Source: Cryptomeria japonica
Taxonomy: Eukaryota; Streptophyta; Pinopsida; Cupressales; Cupressaceae
Assembly: GCF_030272615.1 (NCBI RefSeq)
Contig: NC_081408.1
Location: 309,330,450 to 309,394,449, forward strand
Length of the DNA: 64,000 nt
Direction: 5' to 3'
Shown: piece by piece, positions 34,815 through 46,060 of the stretch
Position numbering within the stretch: the first letter of the stretch is position 1
Layout of the letters: each line of letters begins with the position of its first letter
Notes under the pieces: model-generated
What the model saw: only the letters and a program-made list of their open reading frames with translations
Database searches by the model: none
Told to the model about the DNA's origin: nothing
Made by a program: the position numbers and the translations under genes

Positions 34815-37016
34815 TCCGAAACTGAGAGAGTCCTTTTAGGCAGAAACAACATGACCCCATAGGTTCAAATGGATCGTTCATAAGTGCCATGGTCTCCGAG
34901 TTATGCTATGTCAAAGTTTGACCATTTTTCCACTTTGAGCACTCAAGGGAAAACGTCGCTACAAGGTGGCTCGTAATGATCAAACATCTTGGGGAGCAAG
35001 ACAAGGGCACACTTAGCATAAAACCAGCCACTTGAACGTGCTCACGCTGACGGTTCATTCCCACAACAAGAAGAATGAAAGATGCACTATTTTGCAACCT
35101 CTCACTGACAGTTTTTGATGTGACAGAAAAAATCTCACCACAAGAAAATGGAATTGAGTTGGCTGAAACTGAGAGAGTATGTTTTAGGCAATGACAACAC
35201 CACCCCATAGGTTCAAATAGATCATCCATAAGTGCCAAGGTCTCTGAGTTACGTGACATCAAAGTTTGACCATTTTTTCTAGATTGAGCGCTCAAGGGAA
35301 AACATCGCTACGAGGTGGCTCGTAACGATCAGACATCTTGGGGAGAGAGACAGGGCACACCTAGCGTAAAATCAACCACCCAGATGTGCTTGCGGTGATG
35401 GTTTGTTCCCACGACAAGAAGAATGAAAGATGCAGTATTTTGCCACCTCTCACTAATGGTTTTTGATGCGACACAAAAATCTCACCACAAGAAAATGGAA
35501 TTGAGTTGGCTGAAATAGAGAGAGGATGTTTTAGGCAGCAAAAACATGACCCCATAGGTTCAAACAGATCATCCATAAGTACCACGGTCTCCGAGTTACG
35601 TGACGTCAAAGTTTGACCATTTTTTCCACTTTGAGCACTCAAGGGAAAACGTCGCGACGAGGTGGCTCATAACGATTGGACGTCTTGGCGAGAGAGACAA
35701 GGGAACACTTAGTGTAAAAATGGCCAGCCAGACATGCTTGCACTGACGATTCGTTCCCATGACAAGCAGAATGAAAGATGCAGTATTTTGCCACCTCTCA
35801 CTGACGGTTTTTTATGGTTTTTTATGCGACAAAAAAATATCACGACAAGAAAATGGAATCGAGTTGGCCAAAATCGAGAGAGGATGTTTTAGGAAGCAAC
35901 AACACAACCCCATAGGTTCAAATGGACTGTCCATAAGTGCCACGGTCTTCAAGTTACACAACATCAAAGTTTGACCTTTTTCCCACTTTGAGCGCTCAAG
36001 GGAAAATGTCGTTACGAGGTGGCTCGTAACAATCGAGCATCTTGGAAAGTAAGACAAGGAAATGCCTAGCATTAACTCAGCCACCCAGACACACTTGCAC
36101 TGACGATTTGTTCCCATGACAAGTAGAATGAAAGATGCACTATTTTGCCACCTCTCACTGATAGTTTTTGATGATTTTTGATGCGACAGAAAAAATATCA
36201 CCACAAGAAAACAAAATCGATTTGCCTGAAACCAAGAGATCATTTTTTAGGCAGTGACAACATAACCCCATTGGTTCACATAGATCATCCATAAGTACCA
36301 CAGTCTCCGAGTTACGTGACGTCAAAGTTTGACCATTTTTTCCACTTTCAGCCCTCAAGGGAAAATGTCACTACAAGGTGGCTGGTAATGATCGGACGCC
36401 TTGGGGAGAAAGACAAGGGCACACCTAGCATAAACTTAGATACCCAGATGCGCTCACATTGACAGTTCATTCCCATGACAAGCACAATGAAAGATGCAGT
36501 ATTTTGCCACCTCTCACTAACGGTTTTTTACGGTTTTTGATGCGACAGAAAAATATCACCACAAGAAAATGGAATCGAGTTGGCTGAAACCGAGAGAGGA
36601 TGTTTTAGGCAGCAACAACATGACCCCATAGGTTCAAACGGATTGTCCATAAGCACCACGGTCTTCGAGTTACACGACATCAAAGTTTGATCATTTTTCC
36701 CACTTTTAGCGCTCAAGGGAAAACGTCACTACGTGGTGGCTCGTAATGATCAGACGTCTTGGGGAGAAAGACAAGGGCACACCTAGCGTAAACACAGCCA
36801 CCTAGATGCACTCGCACTGGCAATTCATTGCCATGACAAGTAGAATGAAAGATGCACTATTTTGCCACCTCTCACTGATGGTTTTTGACGGTTTTTGATG
36901 CAACAGAAAAAATCTCACCACGAGAAAATGGCATCGGGTCGCCCGAAATCGAGAGAGGATTTTTTAGGCAGTGACAACATGACCCCATTGGTTCACACGG
37001 ATCATCAATAAGTGCT
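34815..37016. repeat. ~347-359-bp satellite, six full units plus a partial
   Basis: The GAGAGAG...TTTTAGGCAG landmark recurs near 34824, 35171, 35518, 35876, 36235, 36592 and 36951, giving periods of 347, 347, 358, 359, 357 and 359 bp. Shared words include CAAAGTTTGACCATTTTT, CTCAAGGGAAAACGTC and GAATGAAAGATGCA. Similar open frames recur on the minus strand in each unit (landmark FEPMG), probably because the units are recent copies and not because they code. It fills the space between the two convergent genes. Confidence 0.9.
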
Positions 37017-37609
37017 TCAACTCTTCTTTTATAGGTAATTTGGATGAATAGGTGTGTCTCTTACCCTAAGGCCAACTTGTTATGGAACAAAATTTAAATG
37101 AAAACCTTACCTAAGCCAACTCATCCTTAGATAAATTCACTCCAATCTCTTCATGCACGAAGGACTCAAAGCAAATTAACTCAATCAAAATACACAATAT
37201 CAACATTACTAGTATCGGTACTTGGGTATACACAATATGAGCAATAGATAGTTTAAAAGTATACGCCATATGAGTTACAAGTAATGAAAAAATTGGATCA
37301 CATTTCAAGACATATACACAATGAAGAAATTTGATCACATTTCAATAGAAAATAACTAAGTTTCAGGAATATCACGTTTCATATATATCAATGAACAAAT
37401 TGGACTGAATATCAAGTTTCATATATATCAAAATGAACAATAATTGTGTACATATCAAAAAATGACATAGATGCCAAATCAATAATAGTTACAAAAATGT
37501 GGCATGTGCCATGTCTGTCAAAGTCGATATATACATATACAAATGTCAAATATATAAAAAAGTTGGTCCTTCAATGACCACAACTATAACTATATGTCTC
37601 TATTGGTAT

Positions 37610-40368
37610 CTATGACTGTGGCAGATCATCAAAGTCGAGCCTCTTCGAAGTAGTATGTGGCTCTGCAGGTGGCTGCACAAGGACAATTCAAATGTCGAAT
37701 CAGATATATTTTCTCAATATAACATCAAAATAACTAAATATTGAACTCTAAATTGTTTGAAGTTGAAATGTTGATTACCTCATCTTTGTCTTCTACAATT
37801 GGGTGAGGCCGAGGATCCGTGGGATGTCCTGAAGGAGGTTGTAACTAGTAAAACAACATTAATACATGTTAATAACATATATGTCAAATAAAACATAATA
37901 ACTAAAAATAAATAGACTAAAAAACTAAAGCATACCGTAGCCTCAGATGAATGTGTTGTGGTCATAGGAGGCAAAGTCACAAATGAATCAATTACGACCA
38001 TTTCCTATATCCATAGCAAGTGATCCAAAAGGAGTTAACTAGACAGTTTCAACTCCATGGTGAACTTAGTGAAAAGGAGTTGATCTAAGACAAACATATC
38101 TTTTCCCTTCATCGTGTTGGATCCCATAATATATGTGTAGGACTTCTACTGAAATGGAATGGTAGAATAACAGTAGGAAGTTTGGAAGGGGCCTATAATA
38201 GTTTAAAGACAAACATACAAGTTAATAACCCAAAGTTGTTGACAAACTAGATAACACAAATATTTTTAACATATGTAGAAAAAATGCACACCGAAGCCTC
38301 GTATAGTTCTCTTGTAACCTCAGGAGGCCCAGTCAAATCTGATGCAACTATTACCATTTCCTGTATGAAAAATGATAACATATGATATAGACATAAAATG
38401 ATTTAGTTATTTCGAACAAGCAATAATGCAATCCAAAGTGAATATGAAGATATCACCTCTTCCCTCTGTTGAACCTCATTGACATTAGGTGCATTCATTA
38501 ATTCCATAAACCCCATATGTTTCTATATATAGAACAAATAAATTAAGTGCATTTATCAATATCTACATATACATGTTTAATCATAATACATTTCAACAAT
38601 TAATTTTAAATTGTAGTGAATTACCTTCTGTCGTTTGGGTGTCCAAGAGGATATCTTTTTCTGCCTCAGAGTGCTAGAGGATGGCTTTCTCAGACGAGAT
38701 GTCCTCAAGGTAGGTGGGGTAAACTAATAGAAAAAAATTAACATAAGGGAAAAGGGAATGTATTTAATATATCACTTAAGTCAAAAATATATAAATCTAA
38801 ATGGTACCGCATAACTATCTTGGCCAAAGTCAATGGCCAAAAGCATGATATCATCAAGTTGGGACATCTCAGCCACTGATAAGCCCTACAAAATACCAAG
38901 TAATGATACATATAATTAACAAAAGATATTTTGAAACCAATGTATTATTATATTTTTAACAAATTTACAAATCTTTACCTTTGGTGGCAAAACTACTCGT
39001 GACCATGGAGTCGACTGAACAATATGTGGTGTACTCCCACCACTTTCTGCACCCTGCAATGCATTTTATTTATATGTCACTTTAAAATGTTCTAAAAATA
39101 AAAATTCATTTCTTTTATAAGATTTAGTCACTTTATTGATAACATGTCATAAACAGAATTAAACGCACATGTGTCTGATAGAGAGGGTACAACATATTGA
39201 GCAGTTTGTCAGTCAAGACCACATCCTCTGCAGTGGAAGCATGGCATCTACTCCCGCAACATGTACACGAATGAGATGTCAAACCATCCTCATCCGCATT
39301 AGTGTCTACACCAGAACATACACCCTGGAAGGTGGGGCACATATGCTGAATGGGCTGGCTCATGCCAAATGATGCATGAGGTGTTGCTAATGAAGGAGGT
39401 GCTGCTGAGGAAGGAGGTGTTGCTGATGAAGGGGGTGACGCTGATGAAGGAGGTGCTACAGGTGTTGGTACATTCTCTTCTCCAACCAGCTGTGTGTCAT
39501 GTTGAACAATGACATCAATCAATGATGCAGCTGCCTGAAGAGTCTGTAATTCCATAGACTCCTTCAAGGATATAGGGACAGTGACATGAAACATGGGTTT
39601 AGGAGCTTTATGCCTCCTATGTTGTGGCTCTACCACCCTATGGGCCCCAACTCTATCCTGCGCAAAGCCTCTCCCTCTACCCTGAAATTGTTGAATGTCA
39701 AAGTAATTTGCCTTCTCGCCAAGGATAAACTCACAATACAACTTTCTCAAAACATATAGAGGAACCTCCCAATTATTACAAGGTGGTTGGTCAAAGACCA
39801 TATACCACCTATCCCAAAAAGCTTCTTTCAACCTAGTATGAACACACCAATGTATAAGAAACCGAGTCATATTTAGTTCTACGTTGTTACTGGTAATAGG
39901 ATCGGTGAAAAGAGCACATATGTCAGCTTTATCTATGCCCTTTTCCTTCACTTGATCATATGACAACCCATCCGCATAAAATGTTCGACATCTATCCCTC
40001 CATGAACCCCATTTTGTAACCTCCCAAGATACCTCATTTATACTATTAGTCATTGTTTCTAGTGTTCTGGTGAGGGTTGAGTGGTGCTCAAGCCTAGAGG
40101 TCCTCAACCTATTCACCAATATAGAAATTCGGGCACTATTTTGTGTAAAGCGATTGATGAGATCCTCTTGTGTGGCATCTACATGATCTAATGGAGGACG
40201 TGGAGTGTTTCGGGGTGGTGGTGGTTGTTGAGGAGCAACATTTTTAGGATTTTGAGGGTTTTCTTGTTTCTCTTGTGCAATGTTAATAGGGTTTTCTTGT
40301 GTTGCTTGTGCAGGAGGAGGTCTTTGTTGTCTATTTCATTTTTGCGGATTGCTTGAAGAATCTGACAT
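37610..40368 (-). CDS. Nine-exon accessory gene of the DNA transposon, unknown family
   Basis: Proposed exons: 40368-39169, 39053-38979, 38885-38808, 38723-38625, 38522-38457, 38360-38292, 38004-37936, 37844-37779 and 37672-37610. Every intron is GT-AG and phase 0, and every exon length is a multiple of three, giving about 594 codons. The only break seen is a TGA at codon 11 (explicable as CGA-to-TGA). Exon 1 has a Gln/Pro-rich start, a globular domain (landmarks WGSWRDRCRTFYADGLSYDQ, FLIHWCVHTRLKEAFWDRWY, LYVLRKLYCEFILGEKANY), then a degenerate APPSSA repeat and a Cys/His patch (SCTCCGSRCH). The sixth and seventh exons (69 nt each) are related: both start EMV and end in an EA[ST] codon pair. 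No family recognised; an accessory DNA-binding or transposition-regulatory role is inferred only from location. Confidence 0.6.
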
Positions 40369-40509
40369 CAAATTAATAAAAACAAAACTTAAATCAATTA
40401 AAAAATCCTATTTTAATTAAAATACAAACAAAAACAATCAAACAAATCAAATCTTACCTGTTCGACAGGGTGCCATTGTTGAAAATTGCTCTCGATGTTG
40501 GGAAAACCC

Positions 40510-40790
40510 AAAATAGTCGGAAACCCGTGAGGGTTCTATGTTTTTTTTGCTTCTCCTTGTTGTTGTTCCATGGGTTTTGGCATTGAAAATGGCCAAAACC
40601 CATGGCCTACACAAAAGAAATATGTTTCTGAAACTTTTAATTTTTTATTAAAAAAAAAATTGTTCCTCAAAACCCGTACGGGTTTTGAGGAACTTTTGGT
40701 TTTTTAAATTGTTTTTTTATCTAGGCTTGGTGTTACCAAGCCTAGCACATTTTTGAATTTTTAGAACCCGCACAAGTTATGAAAAATGTG
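40510..40790. repeat. Right subterminal palindrome copies
   Basis: AAAACCCGTACGGGTTTTG near 40668 is an almost perfect palindrome. Weaker copies (GAAACCCGTGAGGGTT near 40518, AGAACCCGCACAAGTTATG near 40764) match the left clusters. Confidence 0.75.
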
Positions 40791-40795
40791 GTTTT

Positions 40796-40844
40796 TTTTG
40801 GCATGTGGCCACTTTTCTATTCACCATCTTGGTGCACTTACCCC
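40796..40844 (-). repeat. Right terminal inverted repeat
   Basis: Reverse complement of 28417-28465 apart from a two-base insertion at the tip and a short indel after 23 bp. Confidence 0.85.
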
Positions 40845-40989
40845 AATTGATTATAATTCCCCCTAAAATCTTCTAATGTTTTACATATAAATATTATACA
40901 TTAGGGTTACATCACTTCACTTCATCCTTCATGCCTCTTAGGTTGGCACATTTCTGACAATTTAGTCGCTGCTGGAAATTGTTTGTAAT

Positions 40990-41965
40990 TCATGTCATTT
41001 TGGCATAGGTTATACCAATAAGTAACCATGAGCTTGATTTTGATCTTTGGGTTACCTACGTTGAAAACATATTGGATGGTGCTTATCGGGATTGTTTCAA
41101 CTATCGACATACCTAAAAACTATCTTCTCGACTTAATAACTTATCCCGATGAAGATCTTCACCTTTGATTCAACCTTTCATTATAAGTTATCCCAATAGA
41201 GGTATTCAGTTGAGAGTGCATTGTCAGAGTAGTTATTCCGATGTTACTTCATATACTCCTTTTTATAATAAGTTGTTCTATCGGGTCATAGATGATCCAT
41301 TACTTCGATCTCACTAGTTATACCAATAAGGTATCACCTTCATTTTCTTTTGTCGCCGTAGGTTTTATCAATGTTGATTCCTCGGTTATAAGTACATAAT
41401 CAAGATAATTCCCCTGATGTCATTCTATTTATTCACCATCAAGATAGTTTTAGTAATCAAAATCTTGTTGACATGCTATTCTGACTTCACAAGTTATTCT
41501 GATGGACCTGCATAATGCATCCTCTTGTATTTTCTTTCTTCGGGATAACCTACATCATTTGGATAACTTTTTGAACTTACCCCGATTTCATATTTTATTT
41601 CAACAAGACTTGTATTGGCATGATGTATCCTGGAATATGTGGGTCGGGATAGTTTACTCTATCGGTATTGCAAAATATTGTTTGTGGATGCCTTTGATAA
41701 CTATTCTAATAGACATCCACATGTTGGGTTCAGTATAGCTATACCGAAATAGCGATATCAAGATAGTTAGTTATATCAGAATCACATAGAATTGATATTC
41801 TTCTTTTGTTAGTCATTCCAACGGGTATTCAAACTTCATGTTTGGCATTGCTATCCCGTTGTCCATGTTTAGCACTGATTATTGGAACGGGTTAGCTATC
41901 CTGATATAAGTAACCAACATTGATTTATCAGATTAGAATAGCTATTCCAATATAGTCATGAAATG
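40990..41965. repeat. Dispersed TATCCCGAT-like word array (both orientations)
   Basis: Roughly 20 variants of AGTTATCCCGAT or its complement ATCGGGATAACT, spaced 20-70 bp, e.g. near 41003, 41082, 41138, 41187, 41231, 41317, 41491, 41540, 41645, 41699, 41850, 41895 and 41947. Intervening sequence is unique. It ends shortly before GGGTTCCGACA near 42150, which resembles an LTR terminus, so this may be an old LTR. No gene seen in 40849-42160. Confidence 0.55.
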
Positions 41966-42159
41966 TTTACTTAGTGAGGTTATCTTACTGATCTTTCTTG
42001 GGTTTATTAGGAATTTTTCACATATTATTAGACCATAATGGTTACAATATGTGGGATTCTATGTTAGGTAAAATAAAACTTATGTAGCTTCAACATTAAA
42101 CACAAAAGCTTGGTGATCATGTTAGGGGTATTGTTATGAAATTTAGGGTTCCGACAGTT

Positions 42160-43440
42160 GCAATGTGTAATTCTACAATTTATTAACAGTGAATTTGTTT
42201 CCTATAAAATATTAAATGTAATGTATGATTGAAAGAATGAATTTTATATTAAAAATTGTAGATGTCATCGAGTTGAAGAAAAATGTAAGATATACATAGA
42301 AACTTACCTTTGACTACTACTTCTCTATTTTGATGGTTGACTCCTCTACTACAATATGTAAGTCTACAATTTTGTGAAAGTGAATTTCTTTTTGCAGAAT
42401 ATTGAATGTAATGTATGAATGCAATGAATGAATGTTATATAGAGAATTGAAGATGGAATTATAATTAGAAAGTTGCAACTTTAAAATTCATTCATTTATT
42501 TTAATTTTTTTAAAATAGAAAGATGTAGATAGTTACAACTATTAAAAGTATTCATTTATTTTAATTTACTTTTTTATTTTTAAAATTTGCACCTATTTAC
42601 TTTAGGATTATTTTAAAGTTGTAACTATTAAAAGTAGTTAATATACTTTTTATCTTGAAACTTGCAACTCTTTGTAACTCTTTGTACTTGATGATTATTT
42701 TAAAAGTTGTAACTATTTCAATCACTTTCTATTTTATCCATCCATTTATTTTATTTTTAAAGAAAAAAAAACATGTGGAAAGTTATAGATCTTTTTTAGA
42801 AATAAAAAGTAAGACAAATGTTGATTTATTTTATTTTAATGAGATCTTATTTTATAGAAATGAAATTCTATTTTTCTATTTTATCCTATAAAATAGTTAA
42901 GAAATGGTAATAAAATTATTTTCACATTATAATGAGATCTTGTTTTATAAAAATATTGTTTTTTTTCATATTATAATGAAACAAGTGTTCACATAGAGTT
43001 TTTATTGATCAACATTTTTCAATCCATTATGAGAGTATAAAATTGCAACAATTAAAAGTAATTAATATATTTTTATAGAGTTTTTATTGATCAACATTTT
43101 TCAATCCATTATGAGAGTATAAAATTGCAACAATTAAAAGTAATTAATATATTTTTTGTTTTAAAACTTGCAACTATTTACTTTAGGATTACTTTAAAAG
43201 TTGGAACTGTTTCAATCACTCCCTATTTTATTAATCTATTTATTTAATTTTTAATAAATAAAAAGATATAGAAGTTATAGATCTTTTTTCAAAATAATAA
43301 GCAAGACAAATGTTAGTTTACTTTATTATAATAAGATCTTGTATTATAGAAATAAAATTTTAATTTCTTTTATTTTATCTTATAAAATAATTAAGAAACA
43401 TTAATAAAATTATATATCTTAAACATTATATATTACAATA
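42160..43440. other. AT-rich spacer, no gene
   Basis: Very AT-rich with recurring GTTGTAACTATTAAAAGTA-like phrases (near 42535, 42605, 42705 and 43125), i.e. diverged local duplications. No coding frame of interest. Confidence 0.6.
42994..43157 (+). repeat. Two-copy 82-bp tandem duplication
   Basis: TAGAGTTTTTATTGATCAAC starts at 42994 and again at 43076. The copies are essentially identical up to a T-run, so this is a recent duplication within older AT-rich repeats. Confidence 0.9.
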
Positions 43441-43444
43441 GGCT

Positions 43445-43655
43445 TTAAGCGCTATGTTGACGTACAAATTGTTGGCTAAACGTCATTTTTCAAGCATCTG
43501 AATCGGAATGTCGGTGCTTTTGAGGGTTTTGATGGCTTTTCCATTGAGGTCCTGCACGTGGTCTTTCAAGCTCACGACCACTCTTGAGAGCCCTGCTTCA
43601 CATAGCTCTATTAGGGCGTCATTTGTAAAGGGCTCCAAATTCACTTAGGGAGTAC
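43445..43655 (-). pseudogene. GC-richer gene fragment, possibly RibD-type deaminase
   Basis: A ~200-bp island of balanced composition in otherwise AT-rich DNA. Minus-strand frame from about 43645 to 43490 reads NLEPFTNDALIELCEAG, then LSRVVVSLKDH and NGKAIKTLKSTDIPI before a stop. The pattern 'EP...ALIEAG..RVVVG..D......GKGI..L...GI' is found in the RibD/PyrD deaminase family, but the CNH and PPC zinc motif is absent here. Similarity is from memory and short; a processed or transduplicated scrap is likely. Confidence 0.3.
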
Positions 43656-43779
43656 TCACTAGCCTTACTTTCAAACTCTAGTTATAATTAAAAATCTTAT
43701 AGAATATAGAAATTGAAAATGGAAATGGGTCTTTTTATAGTCTATGATACGAAGAAATATGTTTTATAATCTCTAGTGG

Positions 43780-44300
43780 CTTATAGTATATGGGAATATC
43801 GTGTATTCCATTCAAGAGGCATCGAACTATGGTACAAATTAAGTGTACATATCCTAGATGATTGATTGTATATGGGACTACCTTATACTCCATGTGGGAG
43901 GCACCTAGTTGTGCTACAAATTACCACGTGCTCCATGTAAGAGGCACCTAAAAATACTACAAACGCCTTAGATGGCTAATAGTATATGGGACTATCTTGT
44001 ACCCCTTTCAAGAGGCACTTAAATTTGCTACAAATGAGGCATTCATATGTTAGATTACTTATGGTATATGGGACTACCATGTACTCCATACAAGAGGCAC
44101 CTAATTGTGCTACAAGTGAGGGCTACATACCCTAGATGGCTTATAGTATATAAGACTACCATGTACTCCATGTAGGAGATACCTAATTTTGCTACAAAAA
44201 CCTAAGATGGCTTAAAGAGTATATGGGACTACCTTGTACTCTATGCAAGAAGCACTCCATGCAAGAAGCACCTAAGTTTGCTACAAAGGAAGCATATATA
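43780..44300 (+). repeat. Tandem repeat A, ~75-110-bp unit, six or more copies
   Basis: The unit contains TATAGTATATGGGACTACC, then CTCCATGTAAGAGGCACCTA, then TTTGCTACAAATGAGG. Copies start near 43790, 43868, 43980, 44050, 44143 and 44215. A diverged copy lies at 59308-59390, on the far side of the Gypsy insertion. Confidence 0.8.
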
Positions 44301-44329
44301 TTGTACCCCATGAAGGATTTGAAAGGGTG

Positions 44330-45634
44330 ACCTCTCATTTGAAGATAAAAATAGAGGATCAAGATTAGTTGTTGGAAGTGTGTATAAATAGTGATAGATA
44401 CATGTTAGGTTCTATTGAGTTGAATCTAGGATAGTAGTACATGGGTTATTATATAAAGGTGTCATAATTGAAGTGGATTCAAAAGTTAAGAGAAAGGGAT
44501 GTGTTTTTTGTAAAACAAGTTTAAATAGTAGTAGATAAAAGTTATATTATATTGAGGAAAGAAAAGGTGTAAAATTGAGGATCAAGATTAGTTGGTAGAA
44601 ATGGGTTTAAATAGTAACAAATAAAGGCTAGGTTCTATTGATTTGAATTGAGAGAATTTTATAAAATGGGTTATTATATAAAAGTCATTGTAATTGAAGT
44701 GGGTTTAAGAAAAAAAGGTTTGTGTATTTGTAAAATGGGTTTATATAGTAGTAGATAAAGGTTGGGTTTTAGTGAGGAAAGAAAATGAGTAAAATTGAGG
44801 ATCAAGATTAGATGGTGGAAATGGATTTAAATAGTAATAGATAAAGGTTAGGTTTTATTGAGTTGAATTTAAAATATTATATAAAATGGGTTATTCAATA
44901 AAGGTCAAATTTGTAATATAAGTGGGTTCAAAAGTTAAGAAAAAATGACTTGTTTATAACTAAAATGGGTTTATATACTAATAGATATATGCTAGGTTTT
45001 ATTGATTAAAGAAAATGTGTAAAATTGAGGATCAAGATTAGCTGATGAAAATATAATAGATAAAGGTTATGTTCTATTTTGTTGAATCAAAGATATTAGT
45101 ATGCATTATTTTATAAATATCATCACAATTGAAGTGAGTTCCAAACTTAGAGAAAATGACATGTTTATGTAAAATGAGTTTAAATAGTTATAGATTAAGT
45201 ATAGGTTTTATTGAGTTGCATCAAGGATATTAGTACATGCTATTATTTTAGGTTATCATAATTGAAGTGAGCTTAAAAGTTAAGGGAAAATAACATGTTT
45301 ATGAAAAAGGGGCTTAAATAGTAATATATAAAGGTTAGATTTTATTGAGGAAAGAAAATGAGTAAAATTGAGGATCAAGAATAATTGGTGGAAATGGATT
45401 TAAATAGTAATAGATAAAGGTTAAGTTTTATTGAGTTGAATCGATTACATATGTGTATATGTTTTATTTTATAAATATCATCATAATCAAAGTGGATTCA
45501 AAGGTTAATAGAAAATGACATGTTTATGTAAAATGTATTTAAAGAGTAATAGATAAAGGCTATGTTCTATCGAGTTGAATTGAGGATATTAGTTTGTGTT
45601 ATTATATAAAGGTTATCATAATTGAAGTGGATTC
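44330..45634 (+). repeat. Tandem repeat B, higher-order ~220-bp unit
   Basis: Phrases TTTAAATAGTAATAGATAAA, GGTTAGGTTTTATTGAG and TTGAGGATCAAGATTAG recur with ~100-bp and ~220-bp spacing (the last near 44350, 44577, 44800, 45025 and 45365). The array resumes at 58515, so 45635-58509 was inserted within it. Confidence 0.8.
45630..45634 (+). other. Target site duplication GATTC, left copy
   Basis: Identical to 58510-58514. Confidence 0.9.
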
Positions 45635-45654
45635 TGTAGACACCTAAAATTGTC

Positions 45655-45895
45655 ATGTCTAATTAAATAAATATCTTTATTTATTTAATTATTTTAACCT
45701 AATTCTTCTATTAATTAAATAAATCTTTATTTATTTAATTAATTCATTTATCCTCTTCTAGCCTTATTTCTCATTTAAATAAATACATTTATTTATTTAA
45801 ATTATCCTTTTCTTAAATTAAATAAATATCTTATTTATTTAATTGATCCCACTTCTTCTATTAATTAAATAAATCTTTATTTATTTAATTAATTC
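45655..45895. promoter_or_regulatory. Five ~30-bp AT-rich palindromes in U3
   Basis: Inverted-repeat units of the form AATTAAATAAA-n-TTTATTTATTTAATT near 45660, 45712, 45774, 45816 and 45860, separated by ~22-28 bp of pyrimidine-rich DNA. The same set is present in the 3' LTR (57762-57997). Confidence 0.8.
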
Positions 45896-46050
45896 ATTAG
45901 CCTTTTCTACCTATGACACATGTCATTCATCTCTTAATTCATACACTACCTACCCTCTCATTATTTTATTATTTCCTTTACCTACCCTCTAATCATAGCC
46001 GACCTCTTTTACACCTCTCCATCTTATCCCTCCATTTCTTATATTGTCTT

Positions 46051-46060
46051 CTATATAAGG
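46051..46060 (+). promoter_or_regulatory. TATA box of 5' LTR
   Basis: CTATATAAGG, repeated at 58153-58162 in the 3' LTR; expected to drive the genomic RNA. Confidence 0.75.

Larger units (their letters stand above)
28417..40844. mobile_element. 12.4-kb DNA transposon with terminal inverted repeats
   Basis: The left end starts GGTAAGTGCACC and the right end is its inverse (two extra bases at the tip). The match is perfect for about 23 bp and resumes in AAGTGGCCAC a few bases further in. AATT flanks both ends (28413-28416 and 40845-40848), a 4-bp candidate target duplication, although it lies within CAATTG on both sides and so could be shifted. Inside are subterminal palindromes, a transposase gene on the plus strand, a second gene on the minus strand, a CT microsatellite and a satellite array. 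The size and the two convergent genes suggest a once-autonomous element. The superfamily is not certain: 4-bp duplications are known for Sola elements, which is a testable guess. Confidence 0.8.

Noticed and set aside
34906-36716. Six similar minus-strand frames with a FEPMG landmark, possible repeat protein
   Set aside because: They follow the ~350-bp satellite period; no start context, no continuity between units, and they differ by frameshifts.
38100-38205. Possible additional exon in the minus-strand accessory gene
   Set aside because: It has an acceptor-like ATTATAG but no matching phase-0 donor and unremarkable composition.
39133-39168. Extension of accessory gene exon 1 to the stop at 39133
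   Set aside because: A donor at 39168 (CAT|GTGCGT) joins in phase to the next exon; the extension reads intron.
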